From assembly GCA_900155495.1 (NCBI GenBank), contig FTLJ01000167.1:1-64000 (forward strand): a stretch of DNA of 64,000 bases, given 5' to 3'. The translations under genes were made by a program, and so were the position numbers. The notes under the pieces were generated by a model. It saw nothing but the letters and a program-made list of their open reading frames with translations. It ran no database searches and was not told the DNA's origin. This DNA comes from Porogramme epimiltina. Its lineage: Eukaryota > Basidiomycota > Agaricomycetes > Polyporales > Polyporaceae. Positions 10,663 to 20,989 of this stretch are shown piece after piece; position 1 is the first letter of the stretch, and each line of letters starts with the position of its first letter.

Positions 10663-12556
10663 TCACGTCCGCGGACGCCCCGACAGCCGCCGCGCAACGG
10701 CATCGTACAGGTCGCGCTCGTAGTCCTTGGGCGGCAGCGGCGGAGGCACGTCGCTGTCCCCGCGCGCGCCCCGCTCACGCCCCACGCCCCCAGGCTCCGC
10801 GCACCGCCGCACGTGGAGTCGCTCGGGGCGCGCCACCACGGACACGTCCCAGGGCGGCGGCGCGGCTGCCCTGGACGCCGGCGGCGCGGGGGAGAGCGGG
10901 ACGGGCGAGAGGTCGAGGTACCGCGAGACGACGGCGTCGGTGACAGCTGCGTTGAGGTGCTCGTCCCTGTCTGCGTCCTCGCCCACGGCGCGGCCCTCCG
11001 CCCGGGCCTTGCGCTTCATCCGCGCCCACTCCTCGTCCTCGTGGTACGCGTCGTCGAGGCTGTACTCGCGGCCCCCGGCGCCCACCCGCTGGCGATCGCG
11101 CTGGCGGTCCGGCGCGGGGGACATTGCGCGGAACACGCCCGCGGCGACGCGCGAGGGCGCACGGGCGCGCGCGCGGACGCTGCGGTGGTACGGCGGCGCC
11201 TCGTCAGGGTCGGAGGCCAGGATGTCGAAGGGCTCGCGGGTCGTGCGCCGCGGTGCAGGCGCCCGGTGGGACGCGGACGATACGCTGCGGTTGTCGACGT
11301 ACGTGTCCTCCCCGTCGTCGTCTGTCAGAGGGCGCGCCTTGCCCGCGCGCCCGGCCCCGTGGTAGCGTGAGACGTCGCGGCGCCACGCGCGCATGGTGCT
11401 CACGCTCGTCGAGCGCGACGCCGTGAGCTGCGCGCCGCGGCGCTCGCGCTCGCGCGTGTGCATGTGGGCGCGCGGGTCGGGGATAGGGCTCGTGGGCGCG
11501 GGGCCGCGCCCGAGCGCGACGAAGCCCGCCCAGCTGAGCGTGGAGCGGCGGGAGAGCGGGGGCTCGTGGCGCGCGGCGGCGAGCAAGGCATGTTCCTGGG
11601 CGCGCTCGGCGCGGAGCTTGCGGCGCTGACAGAGGGAGACGCCGCCCGCGGCGAGGATGACGGAGGCGACGAGGGAGAGCGGGACGGCGTAGGCCGCGGT
11701 CGGCGCGGGGACGCGGGACTCGGCGGCGTCGAGAGGGGGCGGCGTGGGGAGGGAGGCTACGGGCTCGTACCCGGGATTGGCGGGGGCGGGTGCGTCGTCG
11801 GGGGAGGGCGCGATTGAGGACGAGGGTGGGGGAGCCGATGGTGCGGAAGTGGCGGCGGTGGAGGCGGCGTGGGTCGGCGAGGCGCCGTTTGGGTCTGCGT
11901 CGTTGGCGTGTGGGTCGTCTGTGCCCGAGTCCGCCGCATCGTCGTCCGCAGGGCCTGCGCCACTGGCAGTTTCATCATTCGTGGCAACGGAGGGTGGTTC
12001 GCTTCCTTCAGCTGCCATGACACAGTTAGGGCGCACGTAAACCGGACTCAGGGGCGAAGCAGCTCACATCGAAGGGAGAAGGTGGGCGAGGCCATCTTAT
12101 CCCCGAAATCGTCAACCATTTCCAAATAGCAGTCTGACGCAGCGGTGGCGTTAGGTATGGCCCTACGGAAGCGGCACAGAGCACTCTTAGCAAATGACAG
12201 TGGGAAGACATGCTAGTTACTCACATGTGTATCATGTACGAGCCGTCGTCCGCCCGCTGTATTGTTGGCCAGACCGCTTTCCCGCAAGTATCGTCACCGC
12301 CGCCCTCTTCGTCGCTCTCCCGCCTCGCGTTGTGCTTCCCGTCACCCGAGTCATCCTCTGCCGTACACAACCTGAAAGAAGGGGACACCACTGCCTTCTC
12401 CGCATTCCACCGTCCGACGATCGTGTCTCCTGGTCCAAATGTGTCCCCTTTATTGGGGCTGACCCAAGTTACGTCCACTGCTTGGCCACCGTCTACGACC
12501 GAAACCAGGTGGAGGAGGCCAGTGAAGGACAACGCAAAGGCGGCGTTGCGGTACAT
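10663..12556 (-). CDS. Kre9/KNH-type Ig-like domain protein with a transmembrane anchor
   Basis: Three exons read on the minus strand (12556-12225, 12162-12068, 12011-10663) give 591 aa. An N-terminal signal peptide (MYRNAAFALSFTGLLHLVSV) is followed by the N-terminal Ig-like domain seen in Kre9/KNH and Ser/Thr-rich GPI proteins: VDVTWVSPNKGDTFGPGD near residue 27, and SYMIHMAIPNATAASDCYLE then FGDKMASPTFSLR near residues 105-142. A Ser/Thr/Pro/Ala-rich stalk leads to one hydrophobic segment at about 247-270 (YAVPLSLVASVILAAGG), then a basic CQRRKLRAER stop-transfer and a ~320-residue disordered tail. Yeast Kre9 acts in cell-wall beta-1,6-glucan assembly, but it lacks a membrane anchor and cytoplasmic tail. 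The single-pass layout resembles a wall-stress sensor, which is inference. It lies tandem with the next two minus-strand genes. Confidence 0.85.
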
Positions 12557-12803
12557 GGATGCAAGTCCAGGTACCTCGAGAGCGGCAGGGGGAGGAGGGG
12601 GGACGGATCCAGCCGAGCAAGAGTGAGGGTGGGAGGCCCGCAATGTGTGGGCAAAACAGTCTTGACGATTTGAAAGCGGCTGACCGTGTCTCGAGTCCGG
12701 ACTGCAATGATGTCACAAATAGGTAGTTGGCGGTCGCGAATAGGATAATGAAACGAGCTTCTTGCGTCCGACCGTGCTCAACATGGGGCTGACAAGTCGC
12801 ACG

Positions 12804-13244
12804 TCACGCAGGAGTAGATGCAGTGGAGTCGATCTCCATCTTGAGACTGGCCTGAGAAGACGATATGGTGCCCACCCGGTCGGCGAACTCAGCGAGCTGT
12901 CTCCTAATTTCTCGCTTGTTTGAGAAAGGTAACTTCTAGAGTAAAAATTACACTCACAACTTGCGCTCTTTCAGCCTCTCTAGCATACCAATAATCTCGT
13001 CTTGTTCTTCCACCGACAGTTCTCCGCCAGGTAGAGTGGTCGCGTACTCATTAGCCTCCTTCAGGCTATCTTTGAATTCCTTCGTCTAAGCTTCGTGTGA
13101 GCATTTTCCAGTATCAACCAAAAGGGTTCTTACCGATTTGACGAGTGCTTGCTTTGCTTGCGGCGTAAGCGATCCCTGGTCTTGCGTGGCGATTTCTACG
13201 ACGCCCGCGAGTTTCGGAGTGAGAGACTCGAATAGAGACGTCAT
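12804..13244 (-). CDS. MED9: Mediator subunit 9-like protein (3' end unresolved)
   Basis: Exon 1 (13244-13134) starts MTSLFESLTPKLAGVVEI and exon 2 (13085-12958) encodes TKEFKDSLKEANEYATTLPG followed by GELSVEEQDEIIGMLERLKE. The pattern of a helix, then a (T/S)(M/L)PG turn, then SxEEQ leading into a second coiled-coil helix, matches the conserved core of Med9, a middle-module subunit of the RNA polymerase II Mediator complex. A third exon (about 12914-12804) would add EIRRQLAEFADRVGTISSSQ and a stop, a plausible helix continuation. However, the best donor (GTGAGT after 12958) leaves phase 2 while the third exon needs phase 0, so the joined length is one base short of a frame. If the intron is retained, the protein ends just after LKERKL. 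Family assignment is moderate; the C-terminus is uncertain. Confidence 0.6.
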
Positions 13245-13625
13245 CTTGGGTATTAAAGCAGGAGAAGGGCTCAGATGCGGCGCTGATAGAAGTTGCCTGG
13301 ATGGCTGGTCGAGGGGGCTGCGTGGTCGCGATTCAAGGTCGACGCCAGCTTCGCCCGTGGCCGTCAAGATCAAATCGGGAGCAAGCCGGGCCGTGTTGCC
13401 GACGGCCCGTAACTCCTCCAGCGACCATAAACATGTCGGGCACCGTCGTCCATAGCAGCCTTCTCCGCAGTGAGAGCGGGCGGTGGACAGAAACCAAGGA
13501 GACATAGCAAGAAGCTAGCGTAGTCGTACATGCACGACAGAAAGTACAAGATAATCCTCATCGTTGTGGTGTGCAAAAGTCCCGACGGTAACAATCGAGC
13601 AGCCCACCGCAACCAACTCCACGGG

Positions 13626-14699
13626 TCAACGCTCCTCTGGGGGTAAGAACTTGTCTAGCTTTTTGCGTAGTGGATGGTCGACCTTGATGCCCACTGTCCT
13701 CAGCATAATCGCCAGCTCCCCCGCTAACCGCCGTTTCTCCTCCTCATCTCCTCCCTTCGACTCTAACAGCTCTTTCACCGCCCTCGCCAACCTCCCTCGC
13801 GGCATTGGTGGTTTGTCACCATTTGATGCCGGTGGTCTCTTCTTCTTGCCCCCCTTCCCCTTCATCTTCGGCACCGCCAGCAGCGGATCCATCACCTCCA
13901 GCCTGAACCTGCGGTACGCGACCGCGGTGAGCGGCACAACGCGGTCGGGCGGACTCGCGGCCTCCGCGAACGCTTCGATTTGTGCGACGCGCGTGGGCGG
14001 GTCGCCCTCGCGGTACCCCCACTTCTTCAGCTCCTCCGCCCTCCGCTCGCGGAAGCGCTTCTGCACCTTCTCGCGCGTGTCGTCCTCGCGGATCGTCCGC
14101 GCCACCGCGTCGAGCACGTCCGCGAGGCGCAGCCACCCGCGGTCCTCGTCCACGGCGCGCTTGACGTAGTGCCGGTTGACGTAGTTGAGCAGCCGGCTGA
14201 CGGACTGCGCGCCCGCCGAGTAGCGGTTGAAGCACGGCACGAGGTAGTGCACGAGCGATGCGTCGTCCGGCGGCGCCCCGAGGAAGATCTCGCGCGCGGC
14301 GTCGATGTAGTAACGGTCGAGCTGCTCGTACAGGTCCGTGCCGCTCGCCTTCGCCTTCTCGCTCTGCTGCGGCGAGAACCGGGCGGGGAACCCCGCGAGC
14401 CCCGTCGGTCCGGGCGCGCCCTCTGCGTGTGTGGTGAAGTAGTTGTAAACGGCGGTGTGTACACCCATGTGGTAGCTGACGTCGATTGCGGGGGCCTTGG
14501 AGGGGCTGTTCGTCGGAGCGCGGACAATGTGATCCAGAGCGGGCTGCAGGTAGCCCCAGAGCGAGTAAAGGGATGCGGAGGGGTTCGCGCTGCCAGTGGA
14601 GGGGTTCGGGAGCGGGGGTGGAGGGGGGACGGCTGCGTCGCCGTTCTTGAGGCCGTTGCAGGCCGCGGGGGGTCTGTCTGGTGCGGTTTTTGTTGGCAT
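13626..14699 (-). CDS. cullin-repeat protein lacking the cullin homology domain
   Basis: Single exon, 357 aa. After a Pro-rich start (MPTKTAPDRPPAACNG), residues ~45-240 resemble the N-terminal helical repeats of cullins: LWGYLQPALDHIV, VYNYFTTH, DLYEQLDRYYIDAAREI, and the typical LLNYVNRHYVKRAVDEDRG (compare the cullin pattern LNRHWVRRECDEG). The C-terminal third is Lys-rich (KMKGKGGKKKRPP) and ends KKLDKFLPPEER. A canonical cullin is about 750 aa and carries a RING-binding cullin homology domain and a neddylation lysine; none is present and a stop follows directly. The protein could bind an adaptor without recruiting an E2, or be a degenerate relative. The start ATG at 14699 is the first with good protein-like sequence after it. 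The gene is divergent from SWC5 with 187 bp between the starts. Confidence 0.75.
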   Translation of the reverse strand: MPTKTAPDRPPAACNGLKNGDAAVPPPPPLPNPSTGSANPSASLYSLWGYLQPALDHIVRAPTNSPSKAPAIDVSYHMGVHTAVYNYFTTHAEGAPGPTGLAGFPARFSPQQSEKAKASGTDLYEQLDRYYIDAAREIFLGAPPDDASLVHYLVPCFNRYSAGAQSVSRLLNYVNRHYVKRAVDEDRGWLRLADVLDAVARTIREDDTREKVQKRFRERRAEELKKWGYREGDPPTRVAQIEAFAEAASPPDRVVPLTAVAYRRFRLEVMDPLLAVPKMKGKGGKKKRPPASNGDKPPMPRGRLARAVKELLESKGGDEEEKRRLAGELAIMLRTVGIKVDHPLRKKLDKFLPPEER

Positions 14700-14886
14700 G
14701 CGGGCCAGGTAGGCTAGGTGGGAGAGCGGGCGGGATGGGAGGAGGCGGGCGGGCGGGCGGACGGAGGTAAAAGTAGAGACGAGGCCGGAGACGGGCGCGT
14801 CCATCAATCTTCGTCGGTCCCATTGGGCGGCTTTTCTTCTTTCCCTGTGCTTTCTTCCCTTCCGCCACCTCCGCATTCACCGCCTC
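14700..14886. promoter_or_regulatory. short divergent promoter between cullin-repeat gene and SWC5
   Basis: Only 187 bp separate the two divergent start codons, so transcription of both genes must be driven from here or from within the genes. The half next to SWC5 is CT-rich, as in fungal leaders, and an ATTGG (CCAAT on the minus strand) lies at 14822-14826. No TATA box is obvious. Confidence 0.5.
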
Positions 14887-15806
14887 ATGGACTCAGACTC
14901 CGAGGGCGATTCAGACTATGTCCCGCCCAAAGACAACGGTGGGTGCACCGTACCATCCACTATCTACACCGCATCCATAACTTGATGTCTCGTCTCCAGA
15001 CAACTCAGACACCGAAGCTCGTGCTTCCAAACGCGCCCGGACCCAGGCGCACCAGGAGCCCACGGTGACGGAGAACACGGCAGACAAAGCGGATTCCAAG
15101 TGTGTCGCCCCTTCTATGGCCATTTCCGCTCCCTGACTTGCACAGATCAGAACTAGCGATGATGCCTACGCAGCGTTCAAGGCCTCCCTGAACGCTCCTC
15201 CCATACAGTCTGCCCAGGCACCTCCACCGGCGGAGACGGTCAAGATCACGAAGCATTATAGGTATGCCGGCGAAGACGTAATGTGAGTTATATTATATTC
15301 CTCCACCGTCGTCGCGACACTGGTGCTCAATGAGCGGCCCTCCGTCCGTATCTGTCAGCGAGGTCAAGGAGGTTCCCGCGGACTCCGACGAAGCGAAGAA
15401 ATGGCCTCGTTGGAAGCCCTCGGATGATGCCACAAACGCTCCCGCGACGTCCACCTCGGCGCCGGCCTCCCATGGGCCAGGTCTGTCGAGTGATCCGGTC
15501 CCTGCCCCCGCAGCTGGTCCGTCCGCTGCGAAGCCCGTCCCGGCCAAACGCGCCGGCCCCCGCAAGTCCAAGAGCAAGCTCGGTGAGATCCCGAAGAAGG
15601 AGCCTGTGAAACGGTTGACGACGCTTGACAAGTCTGCGATGGACTGGCGGGCGCACGTAGAAGGCGAGCCTTCATCTGCCATGAAAGATGAGCTCGAGGC
15701 CAACCGGCGCGGTGGCGGATATCTCGAGAAGCAAGAGTTCCTGCAGCGTGTGGAAGCACGCAAGGAGGAAGTCCTAGATGCGACGAAGGGGAAGCGTAGG
15801 CGTTGA
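14887..15806 (+). CDS. SWC5: SWR1-complex protein 5 (BCNT/CFDP1 family)
   Basis: Four exons (14887-14938, 15000-15099, 15151-15282, 15359-15806) give 243 aa. The N-terminus is acidic (MDSDSEGDSDYVPPKDN) and is followed by a basic/disordered middle. The C-terminal ~60 residues form the BCNT-C domain: LDKSAMDWRAHVEGE, then KDELEANRRGGGYLEKQEFL and QRVEARKEEVLD. In yeast, Swc5 is a subunit of the SWR1 remodeller that exchanges H2A for H2A.Z; the acidic N-terminus binds H2A-H2B and the BCNT-C region activates the ATPase. The exon 2/3 join uses the acceptor ending at 15150, which keeps frame. It is convergent with the BTB gene, 153 bp between stop codons. Confidence 0.9.
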
Positions 15807-15959
15807 TTATATACTTTTGAGCGATCCTTTGGGTGTATCCTCCACAGATTGTGTATACGTATGGGGTATTATGACCTCAGCTGTACTATATAAACCGCAG
15901 TATGAGACCTGCGAAACACTACAGTACCTCATCGCCTCAGGAACCCGACATATTTCACA

Positions 15960-18900
15960 CTACACCACACCCAACACAACCGTCGCCCTCAAACTGACCT
16001 CCCTCCCCGCCGGCATCACCACCGGCACCGGTTGGCCGTCCGCGTCCACCTCCAGGTACTCCTCCGTCCGCAAAGAGCTCGACTTCCAACCCCAGGACTG
16101 GCTGACAGAGAACGTATCCGGCGCGCTCGTGAACCGCGTTAAGCTCGCACCTGTCGCGCTCGCGCATGCGATCGTGAAGTACGCACATACCGCAGGCCGT
16201 GGGTCGCGATAGGGCTGTATTGGTGCCGCGGGCGGCGCAGTGGCGGGTAGCGTGCCAACACTCGCGGTTGGGAGGTGTGTTGCGGTTGACATGCGCGAGA
16301 GTGTCGGGGTGCCTGGGATTGGCGTACCTGGGGTGGCATGTATGGGGGATTGAGTGCGCGATGAGAAGGACGCGAGTGACGGGGACTTCGGTGAGTGGCC
16401 TAGTGTGCCTGCAAGGGGCGAGCGGGGACTAGAGACGGAGGATGATGCGCCACGTCCAAGGAGCCGGCTCTCGCGGGATATAGAAGGAACCATTCTCGCC
16501 ACCGGCGCAGATGAGGGGGGAATGGGATCGACGACAGACTGGCGGTGAAGGTATATGCCAAGCTGAACACCCTTCTTGCGCACGACCTGGACGTAGACGT
16601 TGTACAGGCTGCCCGCGTACCATACAGTATGGGAGTGTAAGCGGCTCTTCTCCTTCAGGGCATCGACGTCCCAGAATTCCACGGCGAACCGGAAGGGCGG
16701 ATGTGTCGTCCACTTCCCCTGAGGGCCCGCAAGGGACGACGACGATGACGAAGAAACGGAGGAGGTGACCAACTCGGATGCGGGCTGCCGTAGGGGTTCT
16801 AAGCCAAAGAAATTCGCCTCGGTGGGCTGTGGTGCACCCTTCTTTGTGTTTCCAACTTCGAAGAGCTGATCCATGGATGCGCCTTCAAGGCCTGTGCTGT
16901 CTCCAAGGCGAAGAGAGGAGTCTCCGGGGATAGGGTAGTAGAGGTCGTCTGGGCGTTGAGCGTGTTGCTCGACTTCTGCAGCCGCAACGCCAACCCCAAG
17001 AACCTTGGTCGTGTCTGTGGGAGATAGAGAAGGCGACGATGAACCAGGCGGTCGATAGGTGATTCTGTGCGAGAGCGTCGACTGGTTCCACAACGCAGCT
17101 TGCAATAAAGCGAGAGAAACAAAGGGCTTCCCTGTTGACGGGGAGACGTCCTTTGAGATTTGCATCAGGTCATCCATATGCTACTCAGCAGATTCACGTC
17201 AGCTGTGAGGCAAGGGGAGTGGAACATACGCCTTACCATCGTGGAATAATAAATTCCGTCGTTAAACAACTTCTCAAACTCTGCCTCCTCATGCCTTCCA
17301 TCTTCGGCGCGGTCCGGAGTCCTAGAACCCCTCCTCATCTCTACAACCCTCCGCGCCACTTCATAACGCTCCTTCTCGCCTTTCACAAATAAAGCGTCTG
17401 AAGACAAGATCCCCCGCACCCAGCGAGCATCGAGCCCGCCTACCCTCCAAACTACCGGGATCGGCGTAGGCTTGCCACCTGACCGCCTGCTCAACCTAGA
17501 GCCCGTTATATCTGGAGGTGCCGAGCCGGGACGCTCGACAGTTTCCGAGGCGTTTTGCGAGGTGACTGGGGACCATAGGACGTCCCCACTCTGCGTCTCT
17601 TCGTCCTGCGCCTGCTCCTCGCACCGGAGCATGTCGACGCCCCAGCGCGTGAGCCAGCACGCAGCCGCCTCCCCGACTTTGTCCGAGACGGCGCCATAGT
17701 AGTAGCAAGGCTCATCGCGGCCCGCCATGACAGCGAAACTTGCGTTTGACCCTATGGATACCGCGCGGAATTTGCCTCGCGATTCGCGCCGCGCGCGACT
17801 GCTGGAGGTGGAGGCTTTGAGCGCTTCTGCCTCCGTATCGGACTCGGAGTCCGAGCTCGGTGGACCGCTGCAATTGCGGGAGTGCTTCGCACCTTTCCCC
17901 CTGGAACGGATGCTGTTGATAGAGGTATTGGCAGGGTCAGCTGAAGCATCGATTGAGTCGTAAAAAGAGGATAGGTCCTCTTCCTTGACGAGCTCCGCGA
18001 CTTCTTCAAGACCGACCGCTGGTCTAGACTCCGGGCTGGGACCGATGCCGAAAGAGGTGAGGTCCTCAGGGTCTCCGATGCCACGGCCAAGGGAGAAATT
18101 AAGGTAGCGAATAGCTGTATGTGGGCCGACCGTGCGGACTATGGCGGAAAGTGCTTGAGATGCGATGGAAGGCATGGAAAGGTAGACTGCAGTGGAAAGT
18201 AACGAAAGCAGAAAGCGGGGAGACGCAGGTTGATGGTCCGGAGGAAGTGTCGCAGAGGTCGATATGTCGAGACCAGGAGGAAAGGGGCCGGGAGAGCGCG
18301 GCGGTGGGAGGTCCGATGCGTTGGACGAGAAAGGGGGCGTAAGGGGATGTGCCGGAGTGGGTATTAAGGATGGGGATATCCAGAGACGGGGACCGCCGCC
18401 GTATAGGCGGGCAATGCATAGTCTGTATGACGAGTTCAAGTCAGCTCTGGAGGCGCCCTGTACCGCTTAGTTCCTACGTACTCGAAAGCTGTGAACAATA
18501 TGTCAGTAATGTTATTCGAGCGCTCATGGATGAACGGGATACAATATGAGATGCCCTTCTACACCGAACTGAAGCCTGAGCCATATGAAGGACACAGGCA
18601 CAACACTCGGAGTGTAGGTAGGTAACAGAATTGACGCCTTACTCACCAGCTCGCGTGATATTAGGGTCATCGAAAACAATATCGATACAATCCGAATTTC
18701 CGTGATGACGGTACAACTTAGATGTGGACTCGCTGAAGCCCGAAGTAAACAGCGACTGAAAGAAGCCCTGTGCAGTTCGAATGGTATCAGCAACGAAAGC
18801 CAGAAGGCACAAAAGGTGCGGCGTACAGCTTGGATTAAAATAACTCTGTGCAGCCTGTATATAGCGTTCCAGGAGCCGGAGATTCGAAGCGCGACGTCCG

Positions 18901-19084
18901 CTGTTTTACGCTGGAGGAAAGAGGTGTAGAGGTGTGATTGGAGATCACTTGGAGAGGGACGTGTTGGACTTGCAGGGTTTGGTGACATGGTTGCATGGGT
19001 GTGAAAAGAGGCTTGAGGAAACACAGGGTCGGGGTGGGGGTGGGAGGAGGCCTGGTCTAGAGAGAAGGCTGTTACATCGGACAT
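15960..19084 (-). CDS. BTB/POZ domain protein, 930 aa
   Basis: Five exons on the minus strand (19084-18827, 18767-18647, 18488-18482, 18422-17237, 17180-15960) give 930 aa. Residues ~45-150 form a BTB/POZ fold: SHLYTSFLQRKTADVALRIS, YRLHRVILIQAGFFQSLF, CIDIVFDDPNITRA, then AFELCIARLYGGGP. BTB domains mediate dimerisation and often adaptor binding to Cul3. The remainder holds less conserved but ordered-looking blocks: LLSLLSTAVYLSMPSIASQA, YYYGAVSDKVGEAAACWLTR, FNDGIYYSTMHMDDLMQISK, HPPFRFAVEFWDVDALKEKS and VWYAGSLYNVYVQVVRKKGV. These are separated by Ser-rich linkers, a plan seen in uncharacterised fungal BTB proteins. The 7-nt third exon restores AFEL at the conserved spot; an alternative that skips it by using an acceptor ending at 18439 stays open but gives a non-family sequence there. 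Confidence 0.85.
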
Positions 19085-19469
19085 ACTAGAGAACTATATG
19101 GACTCTTGAGGACTTGGCGAGACCGAGGCTATGAGGATCCGTGTTTCAGGCGTGAAGGGGCGTTACTAGTAGCTTTCGTGAGGGCCGAGACGTCGTAGAA
19201 GTTGGAACCAGGCCGGAACCGTCGCCTCTGGCGTGCAGGACGAGGTCAACTCGCTTGGCTCCACTTTGGTTCGCCGACCTGCCGTATTCAGAAATCGAAG
19301 CGGATGCCACACCCACGGGCCGCGGGCGCCTTGGGCCTCCCTAAGCCGGCTACAACGCTTAGTCTTGTCTGTCTGTAATCCTGCTTGCGCCTGCCCCTTC
19401 CGACGCTCTTCCCACATTCATATTGACTTCTCACAACCTGACGACATCGCCTGACAGACGCGGACACAA
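19085..19469. promoter_or_regulatory. divergent promoter between BTB gene and TRS31
   Basis: These 385 bp lie between two divergent start codons. I see no TATA box or repeat; the region must contain both core promoters and both 5' UTRs. Confidence 0.4.
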
Positions 19470-20365
19470 ATGAGCTACGCCCAGCCGCCTTCCCGTTTCT
19501 CCGTCCTCTCGACATCTTCACTGTCGTCTGCTGAACACCTCTCCCCCGGCTCGACCTCTCGATTCTCACTGCCCTCTGCACCATCCATTCAAACAGCATC
19601 TACTCCCAAGCCCGGCGCGCGCCCAAATATCTATGATAGGCCGCTGAACAAGAGCCGTAATGCCGAAGTCTCCTCCGCCGCATTTGCCTTCCTATTCTCC
19701 GAGGTCGTGCAGTATACCCAGAAACGCGTAAGCGGCATTAACGATCTCGAACGCAGGTAGGTTGTCCTTGGGCATAGAATCCCTGTGCGAACAACGAATA
19801 TTGAACGATAATTCAGACTAAACACTCTTGGATATCGCATCGGCACCCGTGTACTCGAGCTTATGGCATGGCGCAATGAATCCGCGTCGAAGGCACCAAA
19901 ACGCGAAACACGCTTTCTACCGGCTCTCATGTCTATTCACACACACGTCTGGAAGGCCGTGTTTGGGAAGCCCGCTGATGCGATTGAGAAGAGTGTTGAG
20001 AATGCCGACGAATGTGAGTGCCTAGATCCCGCTCACTACGTCCATCAATATTCATACATGATTACTGCAAGACATGATCATCGACAATGATCCATCCATA
20101 ACCCGCAACATCTCTGTACCTAGAGACATGAGCTCGCTCAGTTGTTCTTCATTCACTGCTGGCATCGTGGAGGCCGTCTTAGACGGTTTAGGTTTTGTAT
20201 GTCATTCCATTCTGTTTCGGCGTCCAACGCAGCTAATAACACATCTTGCAGTCCGCACGTGTCACCGCGCACAATACGCCTACGGACCAACTTCCTAATC
20301 GGACTACGATCCTTATCAAGCTAGAGAAGTCCGTTCTCGAACGCGAGGAGGCCCTGAAAACCTAA
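19470..20365 (+). CDS. TRS31: TRAPP complex subunit TRAPPC5/Trs31
   Basis: Four exons (19470-19756, 19817-20013, 20072-20196, 20252-20365) give 240 aa. A ~55-residue Ser-rich extension precedes the Bet3-like fold: NIYDRPLNKSRNAEVSSAAF, FLFSEVVQYTQKRVSGINDL, LNTLGYRIGTRVLELMAWR, then FLPALMSIHTHVWKAVFGKP, YMIIDNDPSITRNISVPRDM, SSLSCSSFTAGIVEAVLDGL and a C-terminal beta strand ending ILIKLEKSVLEREEALKT. These match Trs31/TRAPPC5, a core subunit of the TRAPP II/III tethering complexes that act as exchange factors for Rab GTPases (Ypt1/Ypt31) at the Golgi. The N-terminal extension is longer than in animal TRAPPC5 but usual for fungi. All introns are GT-AG and 55-60 nt. Confidence 0.95.
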
Positions 20366-20989
20366 TACCGTTTGGACCGAGCCCATTCATTCCAGACCAT
20401 CAGGGGCACGCCGGGGCCGTTGACGACTACGTTATGTTCGTACTCGCATGCGGACGGCGCGAGAGCGTAGAATGCGGCCCCCCGCAGCACTCGCGGTCAA
20501 TCGGGACGTCGGACAGCTTGCATGGAGAAGGAGTCGCAGCCCTTCAAGAACTGAGCGGTTGCAGATACAAGAGGGACACCGTTTAGGAGATGTACGCTGG
20601 TGCGACCTATAGTAGTTCGCTCTACTTGAATGTCTCTACTGTACTCTTGCACACTCTTGCCTGCGAAGAATGTACGGACACCAATAGTGGACGGATTGGC
20701 TATGAATACGAGGCACGCATTCCAGCGGACTATCATCCAAGTCCTTCGGGCGTGCGGGCGGAGACCTGTCAAGCCAGTACCTTTGTCTGCCATGATCGAC
20801 TAGTACCGGTTCAGACGATGAAAGAGATCCGGGGTGGCATCATCGATGTGCCCGCGCGGCGACAGGACCCGATGCAACCCAGAACAAAGGCCACCTTTGA
20901 CAGGGGCTACACGTGCACGGGGTGGCCGCCGGAGTCCGGCCGGGAACCTCGGCGCCGGCCACTCGCCCGGCCACCAGCCAGCGCCACAA
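20366..20989. other. intergenic, nothing recognised
   Basis: About 620 bp between TRS31 and the left arm of the inverted repeat. No gene, RNA or repeat was recognised; the short open frames here have no protein-like features. Confidence 0.4.
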
